Shown piece after piece: positions 22,228-31,984 of a DNA stretch of 64,000 nucleotides. Under the pieces are notes generated by a model, which was given only the letters and a program-made list of their open reading frames with translations, was not told the DNA's origin and searched no databases. The translations under genes were made by a program, and so were the position numbers. How positions within the stretch are numbered: the first letter of the stretch is position 1; each line of letters begins with the position of its first letter. Origin of the DNA: Falciphora oryzae (Eukaryota; Ascomycota; Sordariomycetes; Magnaporthales; Magnaporthaceae); contig JNVV01000009.1 in NCBI GenBank assembly GCA_000733355.1, positions 945,605 through 1,009,604 of the forward strand. The letters are read 5' to 3'.

Positions 22228-22797
22228 ATGGTAGGTCCCTCCTCCCCTACCCCTCGGCGCACACTCCGCTAACTAATTGATTCACAGGGTGGCGGTCCGA
22301 GAGTCGCGTAAGTTCAATTTGCCCCCTCGACGAGTGCGACCGAAAGGACCAACGATGCCGACGACACAAACACACCGCGAACGTGCCTGACAGCGCAACC
22401 CCCTGACCCAGATACCCCAAGCACGTTTGGTCGCCCGCCGGTGGCTGGTACGCCCGGCCGTCCAACTGGAAGGCGAACACGGCCGTCAGCCTCGTCGCCA
22501 TCGCCGGAGTCACGGCCATGGTCTGGAAGATCAGCGCAGACCTCGAGGACCGGCCTCGCATGCCCGAGAAGGGTCGCTTCTACCCGAGTAGATAGTAGGT
22601 CTGCCCCGTGCGCTGGGGTGATACCGGACCCGCGTGGATGCCCAGCTCTACGGCGTCCGCCCCCGTGCCCGTATCAGGTACCCCGCATCGCATCCAGATG
22701 GCTAACCGCTTCTCATCGTAGCTGGAGCAAGCAGGTGATCGAGCACGAGCGCAGGGAGAGGGAAAAGGAGAGCAAGGCCGGCGAGCAGTCATCATAA
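22228..22797 (+). CDS. 93-residue single-pass membrane protein, probably mitochondrial
   Basis: Four small exons (22228-22230, 22288-22307, 22412-22594, 22722-22797) join in frame to 94 codons. The first exon is the ATG alone, directly followed by GTAGGT. The product starts MGGGPRVAYPKHVWSPAGGW. One transmembrane helix follows (TAVSLVAIAGVTAMVWKI), and then a charged tail with RFYPSRYWSKQVIEHER. Small size, one helix near the N-terminus and the KHVWSP/YWSKQ flanks resemble accessory subunits of mitochondrial inner-membrane complexes, especially complex I. I cannot name the subunit with certainty. It diverges from the mL44 gene, which fits a mitochondrial role but does not prove it. Exon phases close exactly, which supports the model. 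Confidence 0.7.
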
Positions 22798-23319
22798 AAG
22801 CATGTGTCTAGATGCCGGGCGCGCCTTTTACTCCTCTTGGTCCTGGGTGTACATAGATCGGGGTCGGGATCTCCAACCACAATCAATTCTCTTTTGCTTC
22901 GCTCAAAACCTCGATGAGGGCTCCACCTGCCACCAGAACATCTCAGACTTGCTTGATGACGTTCCAGACCGTTAAAATCTCTTTGCCCCACCAGTGGCTA
23001 TTGAACAACAACCATGGACAACAAAGCGTGTCACGACACAATAGGTATTGTTTCGCACTAACATCTCTTTGAACCTTTCATTCCCGACGCCTCTATCGGA
23101 CTAGATCTCTTGCTCGCGGCTATCACAAAGGGCCGGTAGTTAACGCCGTCTTTCAGTGATGCTTTGAAACCCCTATTTATTATCTCTTGATGTCTCACCA
23201 CCCTGGCACTGCTCCGGGACATCCAGCAAGCCAACTTAGGTGTACTGATCTGGTATTCTCTTGTTTATTTCGACATCTCAAGTCCTCAGCCTCGATATAT
23301 ATCAACCAGTAAGCCCGAC
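22798..23319. other. Intergenic region
   Basis: This 520-bp stretch has no supported gene. It should carry the 3' UTR of the small membrane-protein gene and the promoter of the RING gene. Confidence 0.5.
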
Positions 23320-23886
23320 ATGGCTCCCACCGAAAGCGCCACCGAGCTCGGGCATTTCATCCCGTTCCCCCGGGTCGTCTTTCTCCTGAACCCCGACAAG
23401 ACCCAGGCGACAGAATGCCCGATCTGCACAGAGAATGCCCACTACCGCCGAGAGGCCAACAAATTCCCGGACAGCATGACCATCCTGCCGTGCGGCCACG
23501 TCTACTGCCGGTCCTGCGTCGGGAAGGCGCTGCTTGGCAAGCCGGGCCGGCCCGAGTGCCCGACCTGCCGCATGTCCCTCCGGTACCGGGGCTGCCCGCA
23601 CTCGGTCAAGCCCAGGACCCTGCACGAGGAGACGGTGCTGCTGCTGCCCGACGTCATCAAGTCGGCCGACGAGCTCCCAGACTTGTGCCCGCGGTGCCGG
23701 CGGAACAAGGCGGTCGAGCACGCGAAAAAGCTCTACCCGGTCTTCTCCGGCGAGATCCAGCAGGCAACCGCGGCTTATAAAGAGAGACAGTCTGACTCCG
23801 CTCTGAAGGAGCTCAGCGACGCTGACAAGAAGGCGCACAGGATTCTCCTGTCTTCGTTCAACGTCAAGGCTCAGTTTGACTGGTAA
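23320..23886 (+). CDS. RING-finger protein, 188 residues
   Basis: The frame encodes a C3HC4 RING finger: C33 and C36 (CPIC), C58, H60, C63 and C66 (CGHVYCRSC), C80 and C83 (CPTC). A possible third Cys pair follows (CPRC). The C-terminal part is a short charged helix. RING domains of this type bind E2 enzymes and usually mark ubiquitin ligases, but small orphan RING proteins of this form are common in fungi without known substrates. The end is ambiguous: the stop is inside GGTAAGTTT, which is also a good splice donor. Splicing to the AG after the T27 tract would create TGA one residue earlier. Either way the protein ends here. Confidence 0.75.
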   Translation: MAPTESATELGHFIPFPRVVFLLNPDKTQATECPICTENAHYRREANKFPDSMTILPCGHVYCRSCVGKALLGKPGRPECPTCRMSLRYRGCPHSVKPRTLHEETVLLLPDVIKSADELPDLCPRCRRNKAVEHAKKLYPVFSGEIQQATAAYKERQSDSALKELSDADKKAHRILLSSFNVKAQFDW

Positions 23887-23980
23887 GTTTGGACCTTTGA
23901 GTTGTTCCTTACCGTTTCTCCGCTTTTGACAAGCGGATAATTGCTTACCGGAGCAGGACTCTTGCTCTCTAATTATTTTT

Positions 23981-24018
<38 letters not shown>

Positions 24019-24736
24019 GATCACTATGATTCACAGAAAGATTTGCAAACCCGGTAGGCATACGTTTCCTAGATTCCTTTGAAAACTTGCGTGGTGATCC
24101 TTGCGTCAATATCGGCGAAAGTCAATTCGTTAGAAAATGCCTCCCGTGTAGCGCCAGGTGGTATCTGTCTTGTCTCAAAGGTGTTGGGGATAGCTACGAA
24201 GCTCGCCTTGAAGGATCTTGCTGGCGTTATAAATGCCAGCTACCGGCGCTGAATGAGCAATTCCTCTCTCCATTCTCTAGGGATAACCGGCATCCAGGAA
24301 TCTCCTCAACTGCCTACCACCTAGGTAGTGCCGAGCTGATTGTCAGGGTCTGTTTCTGCAGGGTCTTGGCACTGCATTCCAGTCACGACGCCAATGCCGC
24401 ACACGGTTATGGCTTACTGCGCCTACCTCTTTCCGGTTTTGCGCGATCTCCTTTGTTTCCCGAAGACATTACCACATCTCCCAAATGATCACCGTTTTGG
24501 TACATCTGCTTTCTTTGTTATTGTATATACCAAGCATGACAAAGGACTTGAATCCCTCGTTCACATCTGCCGGAGACAAAGCTTGTTCACGATGCTTATC
24601 CTCGAGCAAAAACATATATTGTATTCATCCAACAACGAAACCTACAACAAGCCACAAACCAGATGCACGTCACCCGGTCATAATTTCCGTTCATTGAGCC
24701 TTGTCTACTTCTACACAGCACTCCATAGATGTGGAC
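23887..24736. other. Intergenic region with T27 run
   Basis: The stretch contains a T27 homopolymer at 23991-24017. Two overlapping frames (24087-24488, 24340-24747) lack domains and I do not call them. A CTACACAG at 24713-24720 could be a splice acceptor for the next gene, whose first exon might then lie here. Confidence 0.45.
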
Positions 24737-25720
24737 ATGGGTGTTGATATGATGGATATTGACATGGCCAGCCCATTCCCCACGTCGCCGCGTGAGGTCA
24801 CCTCGTTCTGGGAGCCTTTCGCCATACCAGAGGAGAGGCATAGTCCAGCAGCCTTGGTGCCTCAGGAACCGGGTAATGCCGCGACGAACACCGTATACGA
24901 GAGGCACTCGAGAAAAAGACTGGCCGAAGAAGCATCCAAAACCGTCGGGGCCGACCCCCGATACTCGAATCCACCGGCTCTTTCCGAGTCAACAGCCGCC
25001 TACGCCATATCAAGCGATCAAGGCGGCAGCAGCTACTCGCCCGCCCTAGAGGTCCGAGGGCACCCTCAACCTCCACCAAAGCGCAGGCAGATCCTGCCAA
25101 CCGCTCCTAGGACACTCAGCCACGACGGCACCTACGCGACAGGCGCAAGAAGACAAGACCCCACAGCTCCGGGAGGCATACCGAGCACGAACACAGACTC
25201 CACAGGCCAGACTCCCCGACACGACGGCAACAACAACCTCAGGCAAGACGCACAAGAAAACTACGATCCGCACAACATACCCACCCCAACCAGCACCGAC
25301 GAGTTCCGAGTCCTCCTCGCGCGGCTCAACGCTCTCCTCTCCACCAGCGGCGGCAACCCAGCCCCCGCGGCCGTGCAGCTCCTGGGCCGGACCGTCGAGG
25401 AGCTCAAGGGGTTCGCGGCCTGGCGCCGCGAGGCGCACCGCGAGGCCGTCGCGGCCCTGGAGCAGCAGATCGAGGACGAGGATACGCCCGAGGACGAGGT
25501 GGGGTGGCTGCTCGAGGCGCTGCACGCGGCCCGGCGGGTCGAGTGCGGCGACAACCTCGGGCTGGGGAGCGCGCAGGAGTGCGCGCGGTTCTTTGCGTGG
25601 CTGGATGGCTTGCTTGACGAGCTGGAGGCGAGGTGGGTGTTTCGGGACTTTCTTGATGGGGGTTGCGGGAGCCATCCTGTGCGTGTCGATACCGACTACG
25701 GGGTGCATTATGAGGTATAA
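24737..25720 (+). CDS. Hypothetical acidic/low-complexity protein
   Basis: The frame gives 327 residues from the ATG at 24737 (MGVDMMDIDM). I do not recognise a family. The N-terminal 190 residues are disordered, with KRRQ and RHSRKR basic clusters. Residues from about 195 to the end look folded and helical: EFRVLLARLNALLS, then an acidic coiled-coil-like stretch (VAALEQQIEDEDTPEDEVGWLLEAL) and CARFFAWLDGLLDELEARWVF. Strong GC bias at third positions in the helical half supports real coding sequence. Several earlier in-frame codons are non-ATG, and an upstream exon is possible. Confidence 0.55.
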   Translation: MGVDMMDIDMASPFPTSPREVTSFWEPFAIPEERHSPAALVPQEPGNAATNTVYERHSRKRLAEEASKTVGADPRYSNPPALSESTAAYAISSDQGGSSYSPALEVRGHPQPPPKRRQILPTAPRTLSHDGTYATGARRQDPTAPGGIPSTNTDSTGQTPRHDGNNNLRQDAQENYDPHNIPTPTSTDEFRVLLARLNALLSTSGGNPAPAAVQLLGRTVEELKGFAAWRREAHREAVAALEQQIEDEDTPEDEVGWLLEALHAARRVECGDNLGLGSAQECARFFAWLDGLLDELEARWVFRDFLDGGCGSHPVRVDTDYGVHYEV

Positions 25721-26398
25721 GAAAGGGGGGCTTGGTGGCATAGCGTTGATTTTCGGAAACATTGGGTTAATTCTTAGTCTAATAGCCGCGAGATTCACAG
25801 ATTCTTGATCCAATAACCACACGATTCACAGCAAGCAATCCAAATAATTCTTATTCATCCTCTTCCGTCTTACCGATATTTATCCATTTCTATGCTAGCT
25901 GGCAAGCTAACCTACAGGTTTGGTTGGAGATGAGTCGCTGTTCTTGGTCCCTCTCTTTACCTGTCTTTCTGAGAATCGCAGGTTGACCACGGGCTACGCT
26001 GAATAATGTCGTATTGAGGCCAGGGTGCATATGAGCTCTACACGTTATGAGTTTGTTATACGGATTTGGCGCGGAGTTATCAACCCATAAATGCATTTCT
26101 CCGGGCGCTTGCCTATCACATCAGTCTTCCGCGCTTATCCCTGCGAGAGTGTCGCCTCTCGGCCTCGCTGTTCACGTAAGGTTGGGGTATGGTATTTACT
26201 GCCCTACAGACATTCAAGCAGCTAAAAAAAGAATCATAAATTGTCTGAGAAAACGCCGTGCTCCATGATCCCATACAAGAAAACAATGAAAAGGGAATAA
26301 CAAAGAAGAAGAGAAATGCATTGAGTGACTTTCCATGGCTTGCACCTGAGCTGCGCCTCCTAGCGCCGGCCGGCCTAGACGACTGAAGACACAAATCC
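25721..26398. other. Convergent intergenic region
   Basis: These 680 bp lie between the 3' ends of the hypothetical gene and the phosphatase gene. The sequence is AT-richer with many stops on all frames. No gene is supported. Confidence 0.5.
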
Positions 26399-28017
26399 TT
26401 ACAGGAAATAATCGGCCACCGGCTTCTTCGCGGGCATACCGCGAGAGTCCTGGGGCGCGGCCTGGAAGACACGGTACCTGCGAGCGGGTCCGACGCGCAT
26501 CTCGGCGTCCTGCTCCATGAGGGCGCCCTGGCCCCAGCCGCCGTTGCTGCGGTTGACGTCGCCGTTGCTGCGCGAGAAGACGCCCTGGCCGGACTCGTCC
26601 TCGCTCAGCTCGAGCAGGGCGGCGACGTTGCCGCAGCGATAACAGTAGTTGGGCGCGGACCAGACGGTGACGATGCTGGCGTCGAACATCTCCTTGAACC
26701 CCTCCATGACGAGCTGGTGCGCGCGCGCGATGAGGCTGAGGTCGTTGCGGTGGTTGAAGACCTTGACTATGTCATTGCCGAACAGGTAGCCGGCCCCGCG
26801 CGGCGACAGGCCCCAGCCGTCGATGTCGTCCGGGTCCGACCAAAGCAGGTCGCACATGGCGCCGTCGTGCGGGACTTCCTGCTTGCGGTCGAGCAGTCGG
26901 ATCTTATCCATAGTGTCGATCAGCGGGCTCAGCCCTCCGTGCACGCACAGCACCGCGCCCGCGGGGTTGCCCACGGTGCCCCCGCTGGACCCGGACGCGC
27001 CGCTGCCCGGCGGGCCCGTCTTGGACGGGGTCCCGGTCGGTCCGGCGGCCGAGGAGGAGCCGTCGGGCGAGGGCGCGCCACCGTTGCGGCTGTTCTGCTG
27101 CTCGCCTTCGGCCGGCTCGGCGCGCTGCTGGCGGGAGAAACGGGTGATTATGTCACCGTCGGCGTTGCAGACCTCGATCTCGCAGTCCTTATCTGCGTAA
27201 TCCTGGGCTGGGACGGAGTGGTTCGGGGAGCCGAGCTGGTTGGAGGCCCCTAGCACGATGGCGCCCAGGGCCAGGTAGTCGAATACATCGCAGCAGTACC
27301 GCCACACGTTGGCGCTGCCGTACTTGCGCAGACACTCGTCGTAGAAGCCATAGACGGTCGTGATTTGTCGAGACTCGTGGTTGCCGCGAATAAGGGTCAT
27401 GCGGTCGGGATATCGGACCTTGAGGCAGAGTAGGAGGAGGAAGGATTCAAGTGAGTAGAAGCCGCGGTCGACAAAGTCGCCTGTAGGACGGCGCATCACA
27501 TATCAGTATCGAGTACAGCACCAGGGGGGCTTGCGGGTCCTTGGGGTAGGCGGGGTGGGAGGCGAACGTACCCATGAAAAGGTAGTTTGTATCGGGGACG
27601 TCGCCGCCGACGCGGAAAAGCTCCATCAGGTCATGGAACTGCCCATGGATGTCGCCGCATATCTGGATAGAGTAGTAGAGGGTGTTGTTTAGCGGCCAGA
27701 TCATGCGCGTCGGGTCCTCGACCGCCAGGACAGGTAGATAGGGCGGCACACACGGTGACAGGGGCGGTAACGGTGACCACATTTCCCTCCTCGATGAGGA
27801 GTTCTCTAGCTTTGATGCATAATTCGCGGACTTGGGCCTCGGGGATGGGTCGGCAGGCCCGCAGCTGAGCGATAGCCCTGCGATGCGCGACGGCAGATGC
27901 ATGTTAGCAAGGGATGCCGAGGGGAGAAGCAGCAGCAATCTCTTCGGCTATGCCCCAAGAAGCGAGGCGTGCGCAGGCGCGGGCGTGGGCGTATGCTTGC
28001 CTATCAAGGTCGCTCAT
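26399..28017 (-). CDS. ppg1: PP2A-like serine/threonine phosphatase, Ppg1 type
   Basis: Four exons (28017-28001, 27877-27754, 27662-27572, 27480-26399) give 437 residues in perfect phase. Metal and phosphate-binding motifs of the PPP family are all present: [17 protein letters not shown] (spanning the last intron), [16 protein letters not shown] and a late [11 protein letters not shown]. The C-terminus ends PVADYFL, the DYFL tail that is carboxymethylated in PP2A-group enzymes. The N-terminal half fits Ppg1. An insertion of about 90 Gly/Ser/Pro-rich residues interrupts the catalytic domain between the [13 protein letters not shown] region and VLCVHGG. A second low-complexity insert precedes the C-terminus. 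Yeast Ppg1 works in a STRIPAK-like (Far) complex on glycogen and autophagy control; the same role here is inferred. The first intron has a GC rather than GT donor. Confidence 0.88.
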
Positions 28018-28639
28018 CTTTAGGAATCGCGCCGCCGTCCACGGGGAAGGTGTCTTGGACGAGAAATGCGGTGTTGCTCAACCAAGCTAATCATGCCATG
28101 ACCATCGGGGTTGGAGGCAAAATTGGCCGTCTGAAACAAGCGCAATGAGGCCCTATCCAGTGGTGCCCTACAAAGCGCGCGGCGATAACTAGGAATTTTT
28201 TTTTTTTTAATTCAAGCCGCGATCGCTTGAAGAGACGCAGCTGCACGCACGCTCAGTCGCGCGCAAACCGTTCGCGCTCGGCATTGGTGCGACCAGATGA
28301 TGCTATCGGCCCCACTCAATTAAAGGTTGTGCATGTGTGGCTCAGTTACTGTGGCTTGAGAGGCTCTGCGCCCAAAGGAGCTGCAGCCGCTCCGGCCAAT
28401 GGGAGCCCTTCAATTCCAAAGAGCTCCAACTTTTTGATCGGCCCCTCCATAGCCAACTGCCCGCCGGCCCGAGACGAGAAGCTTTGCCGCCGATTGAGAG
28501 CTTGATGCCCTGGGAATCGGGAACAGGGCCACTGCGATGCCGACACCAAAAGTCCGGGTATAGCAACTAGTATGTATTGTTCTTTGTTATAGACATTGGC
28601 ATTTGGTGCTGACCTGACACCCGACAAAAAGAACCCATC

Positions 28640-28686
<47 letters not shown>

Positions 28687-28739
28687 AGTGACGCCTTGCG
28701 CCTGGCCGTGGATGCCAGTTGCCCGCGCCGCCTTCCCCC
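28018..28739. other. Divergent intergenic region
   Basis: This region lies between the phosphatase start and the small membrane-protein gene. It contains a T-rich run near 28197-28208 and the GAC microsatellite. No supported gene. Confidence 0.5.
28642..28686 (+). repeat. (GAC)15 microsatellite
   Basis: Fifteen perfect GAC units lie about 50 bp before the next coding sequence, probably in its 5' UTR or promoter. Confidence 0.9.
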
Positions 28740-29117
28740 ATGGCGCCACCACATCTCCATCCACGGTCGCGCATGACCTCGTCCCTATTCATGACCACGG
28801 TCTTCGCCAGCTTCTTCGTCGTGGCCCTGCCGCACGTCCTACCCTGCCCGGCGCCGAGGAAGGCGTTCCTCGATGGCGAGATCTCGGTTGACGCAAATGG
28901 TAGGCGGCGGAGGAGGAGGAAGCCTCAGGACCCAGAGGTTAAGGACGGGATTGTCCAGTTTGACTCCATGAACGCGCCCGTTGAGCCGTCATCCGCAGAC
29001 CCGGCCGGCGCAACAAAGAGGGAATGTCCAGTGCCCAAGCCGGGCGGCGTTGTGGGCGAGCTCCTGGGATTCAGGAAGCCGGCGGCGAGCGAGCAAGAAG
29101 AGAGCGCCAGGAGGTGA
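28740..29117 (+). CDS. Small membrane or secreted protein, family not identified
   Basis: The frame encodes 125 residues from the ATG at 28740 (good context, CCCCCATGG), or 114 from a second ATG at 28773. The second start would put a hydrophobic segment (MTTVFASFFVVALPHVL) directly at the N-terminus, as a membrane anchor or signal peptide. PCPAPRKAFLDGE follows. A run of Arg residues (GRRRRRRK) and a Cys-containing KRECPVPKPGGVVGELLG motif complete the protein. The two short Cys-Pro motifs look conserved, but I cannot name the family. Coding composition is good. Confidence 0.6.
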   Translation: MAPPHLHPRSRMTSSLFMTTVFASFFVVALPHVLPCPAPRKAFLDGEISVDANGRRRRRRKPQDPEVKDGIVQFDSMNAPVEPSSADPAGATKRECPVPKPGGVVGELLGFRKPAASEQEESARR

Positions 29118-30710
29118 CCAGACGGAAAGGTGTCTCGTCCGTCGTACAACTGAAAACAGACATGGAAGGAACTCGAACTGGTGGTGGGAGGAAGCACTGC
29201 CACCTGCTCGCCGCGTGGCTGGTGAGAACGAGATGACGAAAGCCGCAACCGATCACCACCTGGATACATGTCCACGACTAATGGGCCGCGAGCAACAAAC
29301 ACTGAACCCTACGAGATAAGGTCATGTGATAGAGGCGTCAACTCTCAAGGAGAAAAACCAGCCACCTCGCTGAATGTTTCAACTCGGCGCCATTTTGTTT
29401 CTCTCATCATATCATGTTATACCACATGTGTACGATGTGCATGCAGGGCGGCTACAGCACTCGGGCCTTCTCGTGAAAACGAGTCGCGATAAACTTCTCA
29501 ATCGAGCTCGCCAAACACCCCTGATCCGCGGGGCAGGGAATTTATTTGTTTATCCTGGTCTTCTCTGTGCATCAGGTGCCCACGAGGCGGTTATCTTGTG
29601 GGTGCGGACTGCGGATGGAGCCTTGCACAGATACGCTCCCGATCCCCCTTGCAAGAGGGGCCACCCCGAGCCGTCTGAACTCCATGCTATGGGTCGTCTC
29701 TTCTCCCGATCCTTTAAGCCGTGCCAGGGTGGGCGGCCGAGTTCAATAACTTCATCCAAGTTGTGGATGCAGTGCCACCAACTACCTTGCACCGCCTGCA
29801 TGTTCAGCATCCGCTGAGGAGCTCGCACAGGCAGGAGAAGCATATGAGCATGATGCAAAGCCACAGGCCCTTGGTAATTGGGCGATGCGAGATCAGTTGG
29901 TCGTAGCTATGACCTATTCCTCGCGACGCGGCAACTCCGACATCGTGCGTTTTCTGGTGCCTTCTTCTTTTCTTCTTCTTTTCTTGCGTTGAATTTCTAC
30001 CCGGCTCGTCGATCTCGCGGTAAAAGGCATGTTTGAGCTTTTTGTGGAGACCTACGGCCGGCGTCTGGATATGCATATGCCCAATATGGATCACAGGGTC
30101 CCCCCCTGGTCGGCCGGCACAGGCACTCGAAACAGCCTATCGCCCTGGTATGGCATTCTTGACAGCCGTTGCTCCCCGAAGTCTCCCGAAACCGCCATTC
30201 TCCACATGGGCTAGGCGTGTGATACCACGCCGCGTCCGGCACAGCTGCGCTTGCCGTGCTGCCCTTCCGCAGGCCCGCATGCTGGCAGCTGCTCTTGGCG
30301 TAGGTTCAGCCGGTGGGGTGAGGCAAATCTTCCAGGTCCGAGAGGGTGTCATCCCAAGGCGATCAGGGAGCAACGACGGGAGACTCGACAAGGGGACTGG
30401 CCTTGGAGACTGGGGCCAGCCCTCCAGAGGTCGGAACTTGCTTCTTTTCACCCGGCCTTGAGCAGCGGTCAAACCTTGCGGATATTGACTGACGTAGGAT
30501 TCTCCGTGGCAAAAGAGGCCCATGCGGTCCGAAATGTCCTTTTGGACGACGAGGTCGTGGGTTGATGATCATCGCATGGGAGGAGGTCTCACCGGCGTGG
30601 CATCTGAGAGGCTCGAAACCTCGACATCCCGGGGACTTGGCTTGCTCTGTCTCGGTCATGATTTCCTGATTCTCAAAACGCAAAGGCCCGGAGGGCTTGC
30701 GAGATGGAGA

Positions 30711-30716
30711 TATAAA
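30711..30716 (+). promoter_or_regulatory. TATA box of the Asn-rich secreted protein gene
   Basis: TATAAA lies 211 bp before the ATG and is followed by a long CT-rich leader, the usual layout of strongly expressed fungal genes. Confidence 0.5.
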
Positions 30717-30865
30717 CCGCCCCGCCGCCCGCGCTTTCCTCTGGTCTAGATTCTTTCTCCTCATCCCTGGAGGCCATCAACACTCTCTTCACTTCTTCAA
30801 TATACCCTTTGCCTCTTTCTCTCTTTCAAACACCCCTTTTGCCAACTTAATCTTTTATTAATAAG

Positions 30866-30876
30866 AGCTGTGCTCT
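30866..30876 (+). promoter_or_regulatory. Shared leader motif AGCTGTGCTCT
   Basis: The same 11 bases occur twice before the related secreted-protein gene at 36005-36015 and 36067-36077. The position just before the ATG suggests a leader or initiation element common to both genes. Confidence 0.4.
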
Positions 30877-30926
30877 ATTCTGTCACTTACTTCTGATTCT
30901 CCTTATCCCACCACCTCTCTTTCAAA

Positions 30927-31984
30927 ATGAAGTTCAGCACTGTCCTTGTCTTCTGCGCCGGCCTGGTGTCGGTCAGCGCACAGGCGGCCCAGGGCGCGAA
31001 CGCGAGGAACGGGCTCGCTGCCTCGGGCGCGGACGCGGCACGGCGCTCAGGCCAGGGCGCGGCCGAGGCTGCCAACGGCAGGGCCAAAGAGGGCGAGAAG
31101 GCCGAGAACAAGGCCGGCGAGGAGAACGCCCAAGAGGGAGAGGAGAACAACGCTGAGGGCGAGAACAACAACGCCAACAAGGGCGAGAACAACAACGCCA
31201 AGGAGGGCGAGAACAACAACGCCAAGGAGGGCGAGAACAACAACGCCAAGGAGGGCGAGAACAACGCCAAGGAGGGCCAGATCGAAGAGGGCAACGCCAA
31301 CAACCGCACCAACAACAACGGCACTGAGAATGCCGGCAACAACAGGAACAACAACCAGGACAACAACCAGGACAACAACCGGGGCAACAACAACAACCTC
31401 AACAACGGTGCGGGCGTCAACCTCGGCCAGGGCCTGAGCCAGGAGGACCTCGCCCGCCTGCTCGCCGGCAACAACAACCTGGGCGGCATCGACTTCAACA
31501 ACAGGGACTCCATCCTGGCCGGCATCGGCCGCCTGATGAACAGCCTGTGCGTCGGCAACATCTTCAACGTCAACCGCAACCAGCTGTTCGCGCTCAACGG
31601 CAACCAGCAGCTCCAGCTCCTGTTCCAGCTGCAGCAGATCCAGCAGCTCCAGCAGCTGGGCTTCGTCAACGCGGCGCAGATCCAGAACCTGTTCAACGTC
31701 GGCTTCAACAACAACGTCTTCGCCGTTGGTGGTTTTGGTGGCGTCGGCGCCTTCAACTTTGGCGGCTTCAAGCGCGCGGTTGGCGAGCAGATGAAGGTGA
31801 GCTCAGGATCCCCACACACTACCTAACCCCTGAGAAAGACACAATGGCTAACCATAGACGTCAACAATCACAGAACCTGAAGAGGACCGAGCTCCGCCGT
31901 GGTGCCCATGCCAAGAGGCAGCAGTGCAACCAGGCCCAGCAGCAGCAGCAGCAGCAGTCGGGTGGCAGGAGGCAGAAGGCGTAA
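30927..31984 (+). CDS. Secreted Asn/Gln-rich repeat protein A
   Basis: Two exons (30927-31796, 31874-31984) give 326 residues. Residues 1-20 are a signal peptide (FSTVLVFCAGLVSVSAQA). The next 140 residues are low-complexity and highly hydrophilic, with four tandem NNNAKEGE-type octads and DNNQDNN runs. From about residue 165 the composition switches to an Asn/Gln/Leu/Phe-rich region (QLQLLFQLQQIQQLQQLGFV) with a single Cys, followed by FGGFKRAVG. The second exon encodes a basic, Gln-rich tail with KR dibasic pairs (LKRTEL, AKRQQC) that could be Kex2 sites. I recognise no catalytic domain. A cell-wall, surface or matrix role is inference. A TATA box and CT-rich leader suggest high expression. 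Confidence 0.75.

Larger units (their letters stand above)
29118..30926. other. 1.8-kb intergenic region and promoter
   Basis: No supported gene. The right end is the promoter and leader of the Asn-rich secreted protein: a TATAAA at 30711-30716, then about 150 bp rich in C and T. Confidence 0.5.
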
